NCBI GenBank assembly: GCA_900761995.1
Contig: CAAFEY010000023.1
Coordinates: 62,001-126,000, forward strand
Direction: 5' to 3'
DNA length: 64,000 bases
Source: an uncultured Collinsella sp.
Lineage (GTDB): Bacteria > Actinomycetota > Coriobacteriia > Coriobacteriales > Coriobacteriaceae
Part shown: piece by piece, positions 44,552 through 53,299 of the stretch
Numbering within the stretch: position 1 is the stretch's first letter
Layout: each line of letters starts with the position of its first letter
The notes under the pieces: model-generated
The model's input: only the letters and a program-made list of their open reading frames with translations
Database searches by the model: none
What the model was told of the DNA's origin: nothing
Program-made: the position numbers and the translations under genes

Positions 44552-45493
44552 ATGTCAGAATTCATTAGGCCTCAGGTTCAGGTCGAAGAGATCAACGAGA
44601 CGTCTGCTCGTGTCTCCGTCGAGCCGCTCGAGCGTGGCTACGGCGATACGCTGGGTAACTCCCTTCGTCGCGTACTTCTGTCCTCGCTCGAGGGTGCCGC
44701 CGTCGAGGCTATTCAGATCGATGGTGCACAGCACGAGTTCATGACCATCCCTAACATGGTCGAGGATGTCACCGACATCGTCCTGAATGTCAAGGGTCTT
44801 GTCTTCAGGGCTCTCGGCACGACCGACGAGGCGACCGCCACCATTTCTGTTGACGGCCCCTGCGAGGTCACCGGTGCGGACTTCTTTATTCCGTCCGAGT
44901 TTGAGCTGGTCAACCCCGAGCAGCACATCGCTACGCTTACCGAGGGTGGCCATCTCACCATGAGCATGCGCATCGGCTATGGCCGCGGCTATGTCTCTGG
45001 CGAGGCTAACAAGCGCGACAACGATCCCATCGGTGTGATCCACGTCGACTCGCTGTACTCGCCGGTGTCCCGTTGCGCCAAGCTCGTTGAGGCTTGCCGT
45101 GTCGGTCAGCACACCGACTACGACCGCCTTGTCCTCGAGATCGAGACCAACGGCTCCATCGCCCCGCGCGACGCCGTGGTCCAGGCTGCCAATATCATCA
45201 ACCAGCATATGGCCGCCTTTATGAACCTTGCCGAGACCCCCGAGGTCGAGGAGGAGGCTTCGATCTTCGCTCCCGAGGTCACCAACGACAACGCCGAGCT
45301 GGACAAGCAGATCGAGGATCTGGACCTTTCCGTCCGTTCCTACAACTGCCTTAAGCGCGCCAGCATTCACTCGGTCCGTCAGCTCGTTGAGTTCTCGGAG
45401 AACGATCTGCTTAACATCCGTAACTTCGGTGTTAAGTCGATCGAGGAAGTGAAGGACAAGCTTGAGTCCATGGGCCTGAGCCTGAAGGCTTAA
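44552..45493 (+). CDS. rpoA: RNA polymerase alpha subunit
   Basis: 313-residue alpha subunit. The N-terminal assembly domain has GYGDTLGNSLRRVLLSSLEGAA, and the C-terminal domain that contacts promoter DNA and activators has LKRASIHSVRQL and NFGVKSIEEVKDKL. An acidic linker (VEEEASIFAPE) joins them. AGGAGG precedes the ATG. Confidence 0.98.
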   Translation: MSEFIRPQVQVEEINETSARVSVEPLERGYGDTLGNSLRRVLLSSLEGAAVEAIQIDGAQHEFMTIPNMVEDVTDIVLNVKGLVFRALGTTDEATATISVDGPCEVTGADFFIPSEFELVNPEQHIATLTEGGHLTMSMRIGYGRGYVSGEANKRDNDPIGVIHVDSLYSPVSRCAKLVEACRVGQHTDYDRLVLEIETNGSIAPRDAVVQAANIINQHMAAFMNLAETPEVEEEASIFAPEVTNDNAELDKQIEDLDLSVRSYNCLKRASIHSVRQLVEFSENDLLNIRNFGVKSIEEVKDKLESMGLSLKA

Positions 45494-45523
45494 TGCTTCG
45501 CATATTTGAGGAGAAACTAGACC

Positions 45524-45991
45524 ATGCGTCACAACGTTAAGAAGGGCCTGAAGCTCGGCACCGATGCGAGCCACACCAAGGCCATGAAGAAGAGCCTGGC
45601 CAAGGCCCTCTTCGAGAACGACCGCATCAAGACCACCGAGACCCGCGCTAAGGCGCTGCGTTCGGTCGTCGATCCGATCATCACCTGGGCCAAGAAGGGC
45701 GACCTGCACTCTCGTCGTCTGGCCATCGCCAAGCTCGGCGATAAGCAGCTCGTTGCCGAGATCTTCGACAAGGCTGCCCAGGGCATGTGGCAGGACCGCA
45801 ACGGCGGTTACACCCGCATCATGAAGCTCGGCAACCGTAAGGGCGACAACGCTCCTATCGTTATCATGGAGCTCGTCACCGAGCCTTGCACGCCTAAGGC
45901 CAAGAAGGCTGCTCCGGCCCCCAAGAAGGCCGCTGCTCCCAAGAAGGTCGAGGCCGTCGAGGAGGCTCCTGCTGAGGAGACCGCTGAGTAG
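45524..45991 (+). CDS. rplQ: 50S ribosomal protein L17 with Ala/Pro/Lys tail
   Basis: 155-residue L17. The core (LGTDASHTKAMKKSLAKALF ... IMKLGNRKGDNAPIVIMEL) is about 120 residues, and a 35-residue Ala/Pro/Lys then Glu-rich extension follows (KKAAPAPKKAAAPKK), longer than usual. A strong terminator lies 27 bp downstream and ends the ribosomal cluster. Confidence 0.96.
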   Translation: MRHNVKKGLKLGTDASHTKAMKKSLAKALFENDRIKTTETRAKALRSVVDPIITWAKKGDLHSRRLAIAKLGDKQLVAEIFDKAAQGMWQDRNGGYTRIMKLGNRKGDNAPIVIMELVTEPCTPKAKKAAPAPKKAAAPKKVEAVEEAPAEETAE

Positions 45992-46017
45992 ACAATCCGT
46001 CTGCATAGGCTATATTC

Positions 46018-46048
46018 GAGGGGTACGTTCGCGTACCCCTCTTTTTTT
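46018..46048 (+). terminator. intrinsic terminator of the ribosomal cluster
   Basis: GAGGGGTACG/CGTACCCCTC form a perfect 10-bp stem closed by the stable TTCG tetraloop and followed by T7. Confidence 0.92.
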
Positions 46049-46083
46049 GTCGCGATACCGTTGATTGTTTGTTGGGAGCGCCC

Positions 46084-46908
46084 ATGACCGCGCCGTCTGA
46101 TTTCAATTCGATTCCTGAGCTCGATGCCACGCTTGTATTCTGTGTTGCCTATGATGGCTCGTCCTATAGCGGATTTGCCGAGCAGCCGGGCCAGACGACC
46201 GTTGCGGGCGAGTTGCGCCGCGCTATCGAGACGCTACTGCGCCGCCCGATCGATCTGACGTGTGCGGGTCGTACCGATGCCGGCGTGCATGCGGTGGCCC
46301 AGTACATTAGCGTGCCCGTAACGGACGCTGAGCTTGCTCTGACGCGCCGTAGGTGGCTGAGGGCTATGGATGCCCTCCTGCCCAAAGATATCGCCATAAA
46401 CGAGGTCTACAAGGCCCGTAGGGGCTTTTCTGCCCGCTTTGACGCGCGGTCCCGTACGTATACGTACCGTATTGCCGATCGCGATGCGCGCCCCGTGCTC
46501 TCGCGCGGTGCGGTGTGGTGGCATCGCTATCCCCTCGACGTCGATGCGATGGCGGCCGCCTGCCCTGCGCTTTTGGGCGAGCAGGACTTTAAGAGCTTTT
46601 GCAAGGTTGCCTCTGCTGTGGGCAAGCCCACGCACCGCTGCGTGATGCGTGCGGAGTTTGGCCACGAGGTCGCTTTTGGCGAGGATATCCTGACCTTCAC
46701 TATCGAGGGCAATGCGTTTTTGCACTCGATGGTGCGTACCATTGTAGGAACGCTCGTGGAGATTGGCATGCATCGTCGCGATCCCCAGTGGATGCGCGAG
46801 GTTATTGACGCCCGTGACCGAACCGCTGCGGGTCCCACGGCGCCTGCCTGCGGCCTTACGTTTATGGGTGTGGATTACGGCCCCGACGAGCTTGTCGTTC
46901 TCGACTAG
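46084..46908 (+). CDS. truA: tRNA pseudouridine(38-40) synthase
   Basis: 274-residue enzyme. The catalytic aspartate is in CAGRTDAGVHA (near residue 64). Other conserved parts are FSARFDARSRTYTYRI and the late GNAFLHSMVRTIVGTLVEIG. GGGAGC precedes the ATG at 46084. It starts 36 bp beyond the ribosomal terminator, so it may have its own promoter. Confidence 0.95.
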   Translation: MTAPSDFNSIPELDATLVFCVAYDGSSYSGFAEQPGQTTVAGELRRAIETLLRRPIDLTCAGRTDAGVHAVAQYISVPVTDAELALTRRRWLRAMDALLPKDIAINEVYKARRGFSARFDARSRTYTYRIADRDARPVLSRGAVWWHRYPLDVDAMAAACPALLGEQDFKSFCKVASAVGKPTHRCVMRAEFGHEVAFGEDILTFTIEGNAFLHSMVRTIVGTLVEIGMHRRDPQWMREVIDARDRTAAGPTAPACGLTFMGVDYGPDELVVLD

Positions 46909-47060
46909 GGGAGTGCTCGGCGCGTCTGTGCCTTGCACATACTATGTGTGAGCTGCGCGTGTGCAACATCTGTTCTTGGCGTGCAACATGTTAGGCGGCT
47001 CGTTGCTTTTATAGCTCGGGTGTACCATGAACGACAGTTTGATTTGGTGCTATCGAGAGG

Positions 47061-48110
47061 ATGGAAAACTTGGTTCGACGTTGTTCGCATCCGCGACTTT
47101 CGGTGATCCTTGTGGTAGAAGGTTCGCCCAGCTATGCGATGCGTGCGCTCGAGAGTATCCAGAACCAAGACCTCTATGATTTGCAGATTGTCGTTGTCTG
47201 CCGCGATGCTGCGCCCGGTGTGCGCCATTCGCTTCAAGTTGCTGCCGACAGGGACATCCATATTGATTTGATTGACGTCGAGGACGCGAAGCGCGGCGCT
47301 TGTCTTCGTGCCGGTTTTGATGCCTCGCGCGGCTCTCAAATCATCGCCATGAACGCCGATGAGTGGTTTGCTCCGCAGTCCCTTTCCAAGATGGTCGATA
47401 TCGCGTGCGATACTGCGGCAGACATAGTGTTCCCCACGGTGTCGCTCGACCGCTATGATGCACATCGAGAGCGCCATTCGCGTGTCTTGGATGCTGCCTC
47501 TATTGTCATTGAAGACAAGTCTTCGATGGTGGCCGGGCTGCCTCAGTTGATTTTAGGCGGCTTGGTTGCTCAAGTCTCTGGCGTGATGTACAGCCGTCCA
47601 CTGTTTGAGGCATGTCTTTTGTGCGATAAGACGTTTCGCACGGTTGGGTTTATGGCGTGCGCGCTCTCGCAGGCACAGCGCGTCTCCGGATGCGGCGACG
47701 CTTGTTTCCACGCGGCGGCGCCTAAGCTTACAGATGCCTTTGATCCCACCATGTATGCCAAGGTATCCGATGACACCCGGGCGCTCGACGAGCTTGCGGA
47801 CTCACTCTCGGAAGCAGATAGCGGTGGTCGGCTCAAGCTGGCAAGCCAAAAGTTCTACTTTGCCGGACTGGTCGCCTGCATCGAGAATTTGTGTCTGAGC
47901 CCGCATGGAGTGTCGTCAATCGAGCGTTCCGCCCGCATGCGTGATATGCTCGAGGCGCCTCGAACCCGTCAGATGGTCGCCGCGCTCAAGGACAACCATC
48001 GGGGACTGGGCCTGTTGTTTGGGCCGATCGCCAGCGCTAAGCCCGCGCGCTGCGTGATGTGTACGCATCTGGCAGCTTTTCTTAACCGGACGGCCGCAAA
48101 AACCGCCTAA
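47061..48110 (+). CDS. glycosyltransferase-2-like protein
   Basis: 349-residue protein whose N-terminus (LSVILVVEGSPSYAMRALESIQNQ, then a nucleotide-binding-like region ending IIAMNADEW) matches the GT-A fold of family 2 glycosyltransferases. The usual DxD is changed to NAD, so activity is uncertain. The C-terminal half is unrecognised and rich in Ala and Leu. The ATG at 47061 is very close to its GAGAGG, so the TTG at 47070 is an alternative start. No membrane anchor is clear. Confidence 0.55.
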   Translation: MENLVRRCSHPRLSVILVVEGSPSYAMRALESIQNQDLYDLQIVVVCRDAAPGVRHSLQVAADRDIHIDLIDVEDAKRGACLRAGFDASRGSQIIAMNADEWFAPQSLSKMVDIACDTAADIVFPTVSLDRYDAHRERHSRVLDAASIVIEDKSSMVAGLPQLILGGLVAQVSGVMYSRPLFEACLLCDKTFRTVGFMACALSQAQRVSGCGDACFHAAAPKLTDAFDPTMYAKVSDDTRALDELADSLSEADSGGRLKLASQKFYFAGLVACIENLCLSPHGVSSIERSARMRDMLEAPRTRQMVAALKDNHRGLGLLFGPIASAKPARCVMCTHLAAFLNRTAAKTA

Positions 48111-48194
48111 ACGGCTCATTACGAAACAAACTTGCATAGAATTGTTTCGAAATGCGTTCTTATACACAAAAGCCTTCAAATAGCGTTAAACTAT

Positions 48195-48209
48195 TCAATC
48201 ACTGATTGA
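48195..48209. promoter_or_regulatory. palindrome upstream of argR
   Basis: TCAATC-ACT-GATTGA is a perfect 6-bp dyad 33 bp before the argR start. It could be a self-control operator but does not closely match the common ARG-box pattern. Confidence 0.35.
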
Positions 48210-48242
48210 TTGTCTCCGCCATCTTTTGGAGAGAGGGTTTGT

Positions 48243-48680
48243 ATGGCTAAAAAACGCAATGGGCGCCAGGATGCCATTAGAGATATTGTGCGCAATAAGG
48301 ATGTCCGCACGCAGCGCGTGCTGGTTGATGAGCTCCGTGCTATGGGCTTTGATTGCACGCAGGCGACTGTCTCTCGCGATATTGCCGACATGGGGCTGCG
48401 TAAGCTCCCTGAGGGCATCTATGTTCTGGCAGAGGACTTGCACCTGCAGCGTATGGTTTCCGAGCTCGTAACGGGCGTTCTGCGTACCGATAATCTGGTT
48501 ATGATCAAGGCTCAGCCTGGCACGGCTTCCGGCATCGCCGCCGCCGTTGATGCGGCAGAGTTGCCCGATGTGCTTGGCTCGCTTGCCGGCAACGATACGA
48601 TTTTGGTTATTGCCCAGACGGCCGAGGACGGCGAGCGTCTCGAGGCGCTGATCAATAAGTTGAGCAATTCTCGCAAGTAG
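48243..48680 (+). CDS. argR: arginine repressor
   Basis: 145-residue ArgR. The N-terminal winged-helix DNA-binding domain has VDELRAMGFDCTQATVSRDI, and the C-terminal arginine-binding hexamerisation domain has AQPGTASGIAAAVDAAE and AGNDTILVIAQT. GGAGAGAGGG precedes the ATG at 48243. It controls arginine synthesis and catabolism genes elsewhere. No arg gene is adjacent. Confidence 0.93.
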   Translation: MAKKRNGRQDAIRDIVRNKDVRTQRVLVDELRAMGFDCTQATVSRDIADMGLRKLPEGIYVLAEDLHLQRMVSELVTGVLRTDNLVMIKAQPGTASGIAAAVDAAELPDVLGSLAGNDTILVIAQTAEDGERLEALINKLSNSRK

Positions 48681-48798
48681 GTGTGCGGGTCGTGCGCTCG
48701 GCATTGTGTGCGCTGACATAGTGGCTTGTAAGGGGTATCGACGTTGGTCGGTACCTCTTTTTGTTTGCCGGTATAAAGACCGCCCACCAGGTCGCTTC

Positions 48799-48842
48799 AA
48801 ACTAAAAGGCCCCGAGCAGTTCAATAAGCTGCTCGGGGCCTT
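48799..48842 (-). terminator. terminator of the PBP gene
   Basis: AAGGCCCCGAGCAG and CTGCTCGGGGCCTT form a 14-bp perfect stem with a 9-nt loop. Read on the minus strand, TTTTAGTTT follows, as expected for the end of the PBP transcript. Confidence 0.85.
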
Positions 48843-48864
48843 GTTGGCTTTAGTCGCGTACTTC

Positions 48865-51063
48865 TTAGCCGACCGTATCGTCAGGCGTGGGCGAGGGGTC
48901 GGGAGTGGGCGTAGGCGTAGGCGTGCCGCCATCGCCGCCGGTCGAACCACCAGTGGAGCCGCCCGTCGAGCCACCGGTCGTACCGGTGCCGCCGGTGGTG
49001 TCGCCGCCCGTGGTCTCGGTGGTCGTGGTCGTCGTGGTAGTCGTTGTGGTGGTTTCCTCTTCCTCTTCCTCTTCGTCCTTGTCCTTGTCGTCGTTCTCCG
49101 ACTTCTTGGTGTTGTTGGTGCCGTAGAACTTCCAGACGCTGTTGTTCTTGTAGGTGGGCGCCGTTCCGGTCGCAAACTCCTCGCGCTCGGTACCGGTCAG
49201 AACGGTGTTCATAAACCGCTTAAAGACAGGCAGGTTGGTGCTGTCGCCCAGCAGGTCCGTGCCGTACTTTTGGATGGGGATCTCGCCCGCGGAATAGCCG
49301 GTCCACAGGGCGCATGCCAGCTGCGGGGTATAGCCGCAGAACCACAGGTTGGTGGTGTTGTCGGTGGTGCCCGTCTTGCCGGCATAGGGCTGGTTGACAC
49401 TCAGGGCGCCGGCAGCACCCGTACCGCTGCCCTTCATGACGCCGGACAGAACATCGGTGACCGCGGCGGCCTCGCCCTCGGTGAGCACCTGTGAGGGATT
49501 GTCGGTGTGCTGGTACAGCACCGAACCGGTACGAGAGTCAATCTCGGTGATGGCGATCGGCTGGCGATAGTAGCCGCCGTTGGCAAACGTCGCGTAGGCG
49601 GCGGCCATCTCGAGCGGCGAGATCGAGCCGGTGCCGAGGGTCATGACGGGAACGTCCTCGATGTTGTCCTTGGCGGGGTCGATGCCGAGCTTTTTGACGA
49701 GCGAGATGATCTTGCTGTTGCCGACGGCTTCCGCCACCTGGATGTAGCCGGTGTTGGAGGAGTATGCCGTCGCCTGCTTAAGCGTGATGTTGCCATAGCT
49801 CTGGTTGGCGTAGTTTTGTACCTCGGTTGTGGTGCCCTTGGCCTTGAGCGGCGAGTTGCAGTTGAGGGTGACGTTGGGGTTCATGCCGTTTTGGATGGCA
49901 GTTGCCAGCGTAAAGGCCTTAAAGGTGGAGCCGACGGGACGCTTGGCCGTGGCATGGTTTACGTGGTTCTCGTCGGCGTTGTAGTCGTAGCCGCCCACCA
50001 TGCACTTGATGTAGCCGGTCTTGGGGTCGACGACGACCATGCCCATGTCCAGGCCGTCGAGCGAGAGCGTGTCGAGCTGCTCGCGGACGGCATTCTCTGC
50101 CACCTGCTGCATCGTGGGGTCGATGGTGGTCTTGACGGTCAGGCCGCCCTTAAAGAGCACGTCGGTCGAGAACTCCTGCTCCAGTAGCTGCTTGACGTAG
50201 GAGACAAAGTAGGGCTGCGAGTATACGTCGACGCCGCTGCCCGAGATTTCGGTCACGTTGAGGCTGATGGGCTCGGCCTGTGCGGCATCGTGCTCCTCCT
50301 GGGTGATGTGGCCCAGGCGCAGCATGTTGTCGAGAACCTTGTTGCGGCGAGACAGTGCCAGATCGGGGTTGACCGTGGGGTCGTACTGCGAAGGCGAGTT
50401 GGGAAGGCCGATGAGCAGCGCGGCCTCGCTGAGGGTGAGGTCGGCGGCGCTCTTGGACAGATAGGTCTCGGCTGCGGCCTCGATGCCGTAGGCGCCGTGG
50501 CCGTAATAGATGGTGTTGAGGTACATCATGAGGATCTCGTCTTTGGAGTACATGTCCTCCATCTTGATGGCGATGTAGGCCTCGCGCACCTTACGCTCAA
50601 TGGTCGAGTCGAACTGCTCCTCCTGCAGGATGGTGTTGCGCACAAGCTGCTGGGTGATAGTCGAGGCGCCTTCGTGCCCGCCACCGAGGGTTGCCACCGC
50701 AGCACGCGCGATACCCCACAGGTCGATACCGCCGTGCTCGTAGAAGCGCTCGTCCTCGACGTCAGCGGTGCCCTGCAGCACGTAGGGGGAGACCTCGTCC
50801 TTGGTGATAGACTTGCGGTTTTGCGTGTAGAAGCTCGCGATCTTGTTGCCGTTGCAGTCGACGATCTCGGTGGGCTCGCTCACCAGATACGCGTTGGCGT
50901 CGGTGTAGTCGGGCAGATCGGACAGCCAGCGGTTGACGTTGCCGACCATGCCGATGCCAAATGCCACGCCCGCAATCAGCAGAAAGCCCAAAAACGAGAG
51001 CAGGATTATGGGCAGAGCATGCGTCTTTGAACGGCTGCGTCCCTGTCGTTGGCGAGGACCCAT
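48865..51063 (-). CDS. class A penicillin-binding protein
   Basis: 732-residue bifunctional cell-wall synthase. A basic N-terminus and one membrane helix (LPIILLSFLGFLLIAGVAFGIG, residues about 17-38) precede the GT51 glycosyltransferase domain (EDERFYEHGG, ASTITQQLVRN). The transpeptidase domain has the active serine in RPVGSTFKAF (SxxK), SSNTGY and AGKTGTT (KTG). A long tail of Thr runs, Gly/Thr/Ser repeats and Pro-Thr pairs follows residue 670. The ATG at 51063 has GGAGG upstream. The tail is probably wall-spanning and its length may vary. Confidence 0.93.
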   Translation of the reverse strand: MGPRQRQGRSRSKTHALPIILLSFLGFLLIAGVAFGIGMVGNVNRWLSDLPDYTDANAYLVSEPTEIVDCNGNKIASFYTQNRKSITKDEVSPYVLQGTADVEDERFYEHGGIDLWGIARAAVATLGGGHEGASTITQQLVRNTILQEEQFDSTIERKVREAYIAIKMEDMYSKDEILMMYLNTIYYGHGAYGIEAAAETYLSKSAADLTLSEAALLIGLPNSPSQYDPTVNPDLALSRRNKVLDNMLRLGHITQEEHDAAQAEPISLNVTEISGSGVDVYSQPYFVSYVKQLLEQEFSTDVLFKGGLTVKTTIDPTMQQVAENAVREQLDTLSLDGLDMGMVVVDPKTGYIKCMVGGYDYNADENHVNHATAKRPVGSTFKAFTLATAIQNGMNPNVTLNCNSPLKAKGTTTEVQNYANQSYGNITLKQATAYSSNTGYIQVAEAVGNSKIISLVKKLGIDPAKDNIEDVPVMTLGTGSISPLEMAAAYATFANGGYYRQPIAITEIDSRTGSVLYQHTDNPSQVLTEGEAAAVTDVLSGVMKGSGTGAAGALSVNQPYAGKTGTTDNTTNLWFCGYTPQLACALWTGYSAGEIPIQKYGTDLLGDSTNLPVFKRFMNTVLTGTEREEFATGTAPTYKNNSVWKFYGTNNTKKSENDDKDKDEEEEEEETTTTTTTTTTTTETTGGDTTGGTGTTGGSTGGSTGGSTGGDGGTPTPTPTPDPSPTPDDTVG

Positions 51064-51225
51064 ATATTGACCTCCAGGTATGTCGTGCCGGACGGTGGAT
51101 GTGCCGTCGGGACAGGATGGACATAAGTTATTACACGATAAACCAAACGGGGCGCGCGAGGCCTCGTGTATGCTGGAAGACGGCATTTTTCAGAGTGAAT
51201 GCATACCTTGGTAAGGAGTTTGTCG

Positions 51226-53202
51226 ATGGCGATTCGAACGATGGGGCCGAGCGGACAATACGAGACTGGATTGGATGCTGCCGGTGCGGCGCTGCCCGAG
51301 CTGCTGGCGCCGGCGGGCGGACTCGACCAGATGCTTGCGGCCATCGCCGCGGGTGCCGATGCCATCTATGCGGGGTTGGGCGGCTTTAACGCCCGTGTGA
51401 GCGCCCATGGCTTTACGGATAACGAGTTTGCGCGCGGCTGCGCCGTGGCGCATGCCCATGGCGTGCGTGTGTACGTAACGCTCAACGTGTTCGTGTTTGA
51501 CGATGAGTTGTCCGACGCGGTGGCGTTGGGAGCTCATGCACTGGAGCTGGGCGCCGATGCTCTGATTGTCGCCGATGCCGGGTTGGCCTGCGCGCTGCGC
51601 GCGGCGATTCCCGGGGTCGAGATTCACCTGTCCACGCAGGCGGGCGCTCATAGCGAGGGTGCCGTGCGGCTTGCCGCCGATGAGCTGGGGGTCGAGCGCG
51701 TGACGACGGCACGCGAGCTGACGGTCGACGAGATTGCGGCGCTATGTGCCACGGGCGTGCCCATCGAGGTATTCTGCCACGGTGCGATTTGCATCGGCTA
51801 TTCGGGGGCGTGCGAGTTCTCGGCCTTGCGGCGTGGGCGCTCGGCGATGCGCGGCGACTGCACGCAGCCGTGCCGTCTGGCGTACGACCTAGTGGACGAG
51901 GCGGGGCAGAGTGTTGTTGCCGTCGAGGGAGACCGCCTGCTTTGTCCGCGTGACTATCTGGGTATCGCGCACCTGCCCGAGCTTGTTGCCACCGGCGTGG
52001 CATCGCTCAAGATCGAGGGACGCATGAAGAATCCCGATTACGAATTCAACGTGGTGAGGGTGTGGCGTCGGGCACTCGATATGCTGTGCGACGGCGCGTG
52101 GGACTCCGGTGCCGTGGAAGAGCTTGAACGCGAGCTGGGAAGGTCGTTTAACCGTGGGTTTACCGATGCTTACCTGCGGGGTCGTTCGGGTGCCGAGCTC
52201 ATGAGCTTTGAGCGCGCGATCAACCAGGGCGTGCGCGTGGGCCACTTGGTGGCGGTGGGTCACGAAGAGGTGACGGTTGAGCTTGATGCCGCCGTGGCGG
52301 CGGGCGATACGCTCGAAATCCGATTTTACCCGGGTGCCGGCGCGCGTCCCGATGTGCCCAAGCGCTGGCCACAGGTGCCTTGCCCCGTGGATGCCGCTGC
52401 GGGGGAGCGCATCGTCGTGCATTGCAAACGTAAGGTGGACGCGGGCTGCGAGGTCTATCTGATTCGCAGCGCCGGCGTGTTGGATCAGACGGCGGCGGTG
52501 TTGGAGCGCATGCGGGCCGAGGCGGATGCGATTGCGCCCGTTGCGCGTGCCGTTGAGGTGCTGCCCTTTGAGGGCGCTGCGGTGGATGGCGGTGCGTCGA
52601 CGGAGTTGGCGGGGTCGGCGGGGCCGGCAAAGCGCGAGGATTTTGCTCGTATGGTCTTTGCCTGGGAGCTGATGGATGTGGGTCCGCGCGATGAGCGAGA
52701 TCTGTCCGATACAACGGTGGTGCTCGACGAAGTGTGCCGCGCGGGCGACGCCGAGCGGACTCGGGCGCTTATGCAGCGTGCCGGGCGCGTCGTCTGCCGC
52801 AATCTGGGACAAGTGGCGATGGCCCGCGAGCTGGGCACAACGTTTGACGTGGCGGCGCCGGTGTTCTGTGCCAATCGGGCCACGCTTACCTGGCTGCGCG
52901 GACTCGGTGCGGGGCGGGTGTGCTTGTCGGCCGAGTTGCTCGGCAATGATGCGGAGCGTGTTGCCGAACTTGCCGCTTGCCCCGGTGTCTTGGGGCCTGT
53001 CGATGCCGACCGTCCCGAGCTCATGGTGTGCGAGCACTGCTTGCTGACTGCCGAGGGCGCCTGCGCCACGGATGCAACGGGGCAGGTCCGTTGCCGTGAC
53101 TGCTCGCGCCGTCAGCAGGCGCGCTTTTTGGTCGAACGTGACGGCACGCGTTTGCCGGTCGTTATCGACGCGTGCGGCAGGACGAGGATTTTCCTGTCGT
53201 AG
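51226..53202 (+). CDS. peptidase U32-family protein (RlhA/TrhP-like)
   Basis: 658-residue protein of the U32 family, whose members add hydroxyl groups to rRNA or tRNA uridines/cytidines. The N-terminus is PELLAPAGGLDQMLAAI, and the family cysteine signature lies in HGAICIGYSGACEFSAL-RGRSAMRGDCTQPCR. A C-terminal cysteine set (CEHCLLTAEGACATD, CRDCSRR) may bind metal. AAGGAG lies 7 nt before the ATG at 51226. It is divergent from the PBP gene. RlhA and TrhP cannot be told apart here. Confidence 0.88.
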   Translation: MAIRTMGPSGQYETGLDAAGAALPELLAPAGGLDQMLAAIAAGADAIYAGLGGFNARVSAHGFTDNEFARGCAVAHAHGVRVYVTLNVFVFDDELSDAVALGAHALELGADALIVADAGLACALRAAIPGVEIHLSTQAGAHSEGAVRLAADELGVERVTTARELTVDEIAALCATGVPIEVFCHGAICIGYSGACEFSALRRGRSAMRGDCTQPCRLAYDLVDEAGQSVVAVEGDRLLCPRDYLGIAHLPELVATGVASLKIEGRMKNPDYEFNVVRVWRRALDMLCDGAWDSGAVEELERELGRSFNRGFTDAYLRGRSGAELMSFERAINQGVRVGHLVAVGHEEVTVELDAAVAAGDTLEIRFYPGAGARPDVPKRWPQVPCPVDAAAGERIVVHCKRKVDAGCEVYLIRSAGVLDQTAAVLERMRAEADAIAPVARAVEVLPFEGAAVDGGASTELAGSAGPAKREDFARMVFAWELMDVGPRDERDLSDTTVVLDEVCRAGDAERTRALMQRAGRVVCRNLGQVAMARELGTTFDVAAPVFCANRATLTWLRGLGAGRVCLSAELLGNDAERVAELAACPGVLGPVDADRPELMVCEHCLLTAEGACATDATGQVRCRDCSRRQQARFLVERDGTRLPVVIDACGRTRIFLS

Positions 53203-53299
53203 GTGCCGCGTCGCGCTGTTTTGGTTATTATTAGTGGGTTTATGAACTTCCAGCACCGCCGTATCCGGTGAGGGTGCTATAGCAAAAGGAGGATACCCA

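Noticed and set aside
44555..46006. 483-aa minus-strand ORF
   Set aside because: Antisense to rpoA and rplQ.
53203..53299. T-box leader before tyrS
   Set aside because: The 97-bp gap is too short and has no specifier hairpin or T-box sequence.
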